From Schistosoma haematobium (Eukaryota; Platyhelminthes; Trematoda; Strigeidida; Schistosomatidae), in assembly GCF_000699445.3 (NCBI RefSeq), contig NC_067196.1, forward strand, positions 91,111,364-91,175,363: DNA of 64,000 nucleotides, in the 5' to 3' direction. The translations under genes were made by a program, and so were the position numbers. Below are positions 27,201 to 33,200 of the stretch, piece after piece. Position 1 is the stretch's first letter, and the number at the start of each line of letters is the position of its first letter. The notes under the pieces are model-generated. The model made no database searches. It was not told where the DNA came from and saw only the letters and a list, made by a program, of their open reading frames with translations.

Positions 27201-30200
27201 TCTCTAAAAGCACGTCAACGACAAAGTTAAACAGGAATGGAGAGAGTGGACATCTCTGACAGACACCACTTGAGGTAATCAATTCTGATGACAGTTCGCC
27301 ATAAGCTCTCATTCAACCAGTTGTGTCCGAGTAGATAGCCTTTATAAAATTAATGTACTTCTCTGGTACTCCTTTCAGTGACAAACACTGCCACAGAAAC
27401 TCACGATCAACAGAGTCGAATGCTGCCTTAAGGTCGAGAAATACTACGATTATGGGGCATCTGAATATGTGTCTATGTTCTAGAACCTGACGTAGTGTGA
27501 ATATCTGATCTATACAACCACGTCCAGGTCGAAAACAGCTTGAATAATTCTCAGATCTTGTTAATTGATTAACTTTAAAATTCAGTTAATCGAATATTAT
27601 GTTGATGATCGGTAGAATGCTTGTCTCAATTTGATGAACAGACTAACATGGAATTATGATCTAATACAATGTCTCAACTTCACTTCTATATGAAATGAAT
27701 ATACAAATAACATAATCCATAAAAAGATAATTAATATTTATTACACATCTCTACTGTACATCTTTAAATGCATCGATAAGTGATATCATTAATTTTAACG
27801 AATAATCTAAACAACAGCCAGATAATATGCATAATTCTATTCTTTCACTATGAGATGGTGGAGATCTGTAGCTCAGGTGGATGAAGTTTGTGCTGATGAT
27901 GTCGTTCAGAAGAACGATGAAAGCTCCACGACCAAACCATCCAGCTCAGAGAACAAAACTCCACCAAAATTCTTTCACTATGCATACTACTTTATGTGAA
28001 ATAAATAATAAGTAGTAAGTACAATGTAAAGAGTATTTGATTTGATACAGGAAAGTAAACACATTCAAATAAATTCTTTATAATGTATCTGTAACGTTCA
28101 GTATAATATTTAGTGCCACATCAATAAATTTTAAAACAAAACCCTGAAAATATCAGCCTCGTAATCTTTAATCCCAATATCTCTTCATCTCTACCACTCC
28201 GTCTTTTCATATCACATCCCTAAGTTTAGTTACTGCTAATGAATTACTACTAATTATAATAATAACGACTGAATTCCTTAAGTATCGATAGCTTGCCGAC
28301 CAAATCGCGACAATACGGTTCACTGTTGAACAATCAATTGAATGGAGCTCGTCAACAGGCATCAGCTCGCCTGATTATGAGAAAGTACTTAACAGTGTGG
28401 ATAAAAACGATTTGGAATCTCCTTTAACATTTTGGAGTGAGTAGAGAAAGAGATTGACATCATCATATGGAATTCTTACGACAGACTAAACTGTCATGTT
28501 GTGCAGGGAGGACAGCTCACTGATCCACTCCAAGTGGAGACCAGTGTCAGACAAGGCTGCTTGCTCTCAACCTTCCTCTTTCCTCTGGTGATTGACTGGA
28601 TTATGAAGACCTCGACATCTGAGGGGAGGTACGGAATACTATGTCAGCTTGCACACAACTAGACGACTTGGACTTCGAAGATCACCTAACTCTTCCATCC
28701 CATGCACACCAACAATTGCAATCAGAAACAGAGAGTGTGGTAGCAGCAGCCTCTACATCAGTAGACATCAACATAGACAAGGGAAAAGTAACATCCACAA
28801 ATACAACATGGAGAACGCAAACCAAACCAATCACACTTGATGGAGAAACTCTGGGACCGGTGGAGACTTTCACGTACCTGGGTAGCATAATCGATGAACA
28901 AGGAGGATATGGATGCAGACGTAAATGCAAGGACTGGCAAATCGAGGACAGCATTCCTACAACCGAAGAAAATATGGATCTCAAAACAACTGTCAACCAA
29001 TATTGATGGTCAGAATCTCCACTACGAACGTCAAGACAGTTCTACTGTATAGAGCTGAACCATCGAGAACAACCACAATAATCATCAAAAAATTAGTCAT
29101 TTATCAGCATTTGTCTACACAAGATACGTAATGTCCATGGGAGAGAACAAACCAGCTTCCATCTGAAGAGGAAGTTAGAAGAAGACGGTTTATGTGGTGG
29201 GTGGAACATAAATTGTGGAAATCACCAAAGTCCATTACAAGGTAAAGCCTAACTTTGAATCCTGAAGGGAAACGGAAAAGAGGAAGACCAATGAACACAC
29301 TGCGCCGATAATCGGAAGCAGACATCTAAGGAATAAATAAAAATTAGTAACAACTTGAAAGGAGAATGGAGGACAAACTCAGTTGGTATATCTTGGTCGT
29401 CAACCTATGCTTCTCCATTAGGTCTAACAGGTATAAGTAAATGTAGAAATACTACATTATTTCGATCTTTGTTATTTTCATTTCATCGTGCTAATCTGGC
29501 GTAATAACTTCTGCAAAACCCATCTATATCATACTCCATGTTGATGGTGGTTATCTGTCTGCTTATACCATTAGATACTTCATGAGTTGTATAACATTGT
29601 AGTGCTCTTATACCTCTTCTCCTTAGCCACATATGCCCTCAGATTCTTTTAATGTACACATATATGTTTTTGTTGTTACAAAAACTTCTTGTTGTCACTG
29701 CATTTTACTGTCATTTGAATGACAATGAACGAATCGCTAAAGTAAAACCATTCTTTATAAGCTTGTATATATCATTATTAATATTTGGAAGATATTTTAT
29801 GTCATTTTACACATAAACTAACTGTAGTGAACAAGAGCATAAAAATGGGGACAACCAAATACAACACCACAGAACATCTTAGTACAATCTAAGAACAATA
29901 TAGTAAACGCTTCATTTGCTAAATATCTCAGACTTGATTGTTCCTTCGTTTTCACACCAATCACTCACTGTTCTCATTCTTTTCTCTTCGATCTTCTTAA
30001 CCTTCTGCCTCCAGACATTCTACTTTCGATTGGTGATACATGCTACTTATATCTGTCGATATCAATAGCACAAACCACAATGCCAACTACTACGATAACC
30101 ACTTAATCGTCATACATAAATAAATGTTAAATTACACTTGTTCAGTAAGTTAACCAATAAAGTTCTTAACTCGGAGAATACTGTAACAATGTTTATCAAC

Positions 30201-33200
30201 TAGTAAACAAAGCAGTATATGCAGTGGTTTACACAACCCTGAAAGACAGGGTAGTCAGCAGAGATCAGAGTCAATGACATATTTATTGCTGATTAATGTG
30301 TAGAGGTTAAAATACTATTCAAGCATTGATTCTAAGGGCGTTCTCTACTCCTAGACGAATAAGTTACATGTTCATCATTACAACGACTATTATTACATTT
30401 TTTTATCATTTAGTTAATCGATGAACATGAAGAGAACAAATATTGTGAAGAATTAAAGTCTTGGCAATCCGAAATAGATAGATTGAAAGTTGAATTTACA
30501 ATAACAGATAATGACTTAATAAAAAAGAAAGCGAAACCAGAAGCCATATCATCAGAATCAGATGAGATTGATATAGATGAGTTTTGTCAAAAATGTCCAA
30601 AACCAATTCACACCAAACCAGTTTACGTTTACCTCACAATCAGTGCGGAAATAATCAATAATGAAGCTGCAAAAATCTATGGTGTAAACGATGAAGGGAA
30701 AACATCATTCATTGACTAGTAAGTAAAATATTTTTAACATGGGTAATTTGTGGAAATTAATGTAATATACATCATATTTTGACAAGGAAGTATTGGACAG
30801 TCGTTCCATCCTAGTATGGGACTTCTCAAGAAGTGCTCATTCACGACCCCACCAAGAGTCGAACCCAAGAGCTTAGGGTCTCAACACTCTGGTAATAAAA
30901 GTAAGAGATACACTCTAATTGTAGAGACATCAACTGGCAACTCTAGGACTAGAGAACGAACACTGAGGTGATGGAGAGGATCAATATAACAACGAAGTGT
31001 TGAGTATATAATGATAGAATAAAACCTCTGAAGAGGTATATATGTATAGATTTATTACTGGTGAGTCCCAAGTACTTCGACATCTATTGATTTTCATTTA
31101 AAACAAACGTTTCTATTTTTACCTTCAAAGTATGGGTTGCTTTAACGACATATAAGTAGACATATGAAATCGGAAATCACCAAATTAGATGTTTATTTAA
31201 ACAAAACTTCTCGAGTAGTTGTTGTGTTATATAATTTTAGGTAGACTAAACGTTAGATCTCATTGACCATTCGGTTAGGTGAAATCATTTTATTCTGAGT
31301 TAAAATTGAACGATCACTATATAATTGGGATTTCCGCCATTTTTGACAAACTGAAGTGATCGAGTGAAATTATATCACAATAAGTATGTATTGCACTGAC
31401 GCATTAACTGACAATAAATATGACTGCTAACCTCACCACATTCTTTTACTAAACGGCAGTGATATAAGAAAACATTTGTTCTATGATTATTAATCAATTC
31501 GTGAATGACAATCGTCACGAATTTATTTCAATCGAGGTACCATTGAAAACCAAAAAGAACTAGACAACTGTGTAGTCTTAGTAAGGAACTCCTTAATAGT
31601 GTGCAATAATGACCTTACCAGGGATCGAAACCTTAGTACTCAATAGCAAACTAACTGATTAATTTGTAACACCTACAAATTAAAAACGATCGCCACAATA
31701 GTCGTTTAGTCTAACTATAATAGTCAGCTTGCCAGTTACTTAGGTCTGAACGAGTTTCTAAATTTTTTTAGTGGAAATTTGTAACCAGTGGAATGAAACG
31801 GTTGCTAACAAAGTTTTCTAACAGTTAGGTACTTGTCACAAGACTTAGAATTCTTTAGTCTGATCCTTGGTGGGGTTGTAGTTGTAGGTTGCCGAAAAGC
31901 CCGACATCTGCCAAGCACCCACTGGTTCTCAGCAGTATCCCAACTGAAACCAATTGATGACAAATATCATTTACAACTTTAGAAAACAATTTCCACAAGA
32001 CTCCTTTATTTAAAATTCCCATATGTACCAATTTACGATTACCATTAAAAAAATGACTTGCGCTGATTGATCTTTACGGCAGAATAACGTGTCTAATAAA
32101 ATTATTCAGACCATATAGTAGTACTGTTGTGTATTTTGCTTATGCTGACAGATATAAGTAATATATAGCAGCAGTCGGAAGTAGAATGCCTCCCAGTCGA
32201 AGACCGATATAAAGTGAACAGGAAGAGAAACAGGGAGGAATTGGAACAATCATGAAGTACGAGAAGGACAACTGATGGAAGATGTGAATGTATTTAGTGT
32301 TTTTCATATTTTATGAAAGCACTGTTTTAGCACACCTAAATTCTCTCTTATTACAGCACATGTGTAAATCTACCTTGCTAGCTAAGCGAACTACTCACTC
32401 CCATTTTCGAACAACGAATAGGAGAATTTCGCCAAAAGGCAGGCTTCCATTCGAGAACAATTGTATTTTCTCCACGAATGTCTTCGCCAGCATGTCCTAC
32501 CAACAAGTGTAAGATAGAGACCTCCAATCAACTGTCCATTGGGATGGAGAATAGCTGAGCAAAGTGGAAGAAAAACGGTACACCTAATGATAACGGATGC
32601 ACATTACAGAGCTGCTCACTATTATTGCTTGAAAACAGCAAGTCTTATTCATGTTCACATGGGTAGTACATGTACAAAATTTCATTTGAAATATTATAGT
32701 TATGCATTTTATACGCTACATCTTTATGTCACTATCTTTTATTTATTTTAACACATAGATATTGGTACAAGGAGGCACCAAATACATATGTGCCACACAG
32801 ATCTCAATTGATATGTGTGGGTGTTATGATACTGCCCGGCTGCCCAAACCGAAGCAGCTGGGTTTTCTTAGGGGGCCATACCCGGAGCCTTCGACCTGAA
32901 AGTCTGATCCACAAGGCAGTGGAGAAGGGTAAGGAGATGCAGTCCCATGGTAGCCGGTGACCAACGATTGGTTCATACGCCATTTGTTCCTTCAGGATTC
33001 TGGAGCCCATGTGCACTATTGGTTTGGAATCAGGGTTTTCCAACTCCCCTAGGTGAAGTCTCCATGTCCACCAACCCGGTAAAAGCGCCGGACATTCGCT
33101 TTTCGTTTTCTCATTTTCGTGAACAACACCCCCGCCACGAGAAGGCAGTGAGTAGGACTTCCCTGGCGGAGGCTATATACGCATGGTCATGTGAGAGCAT

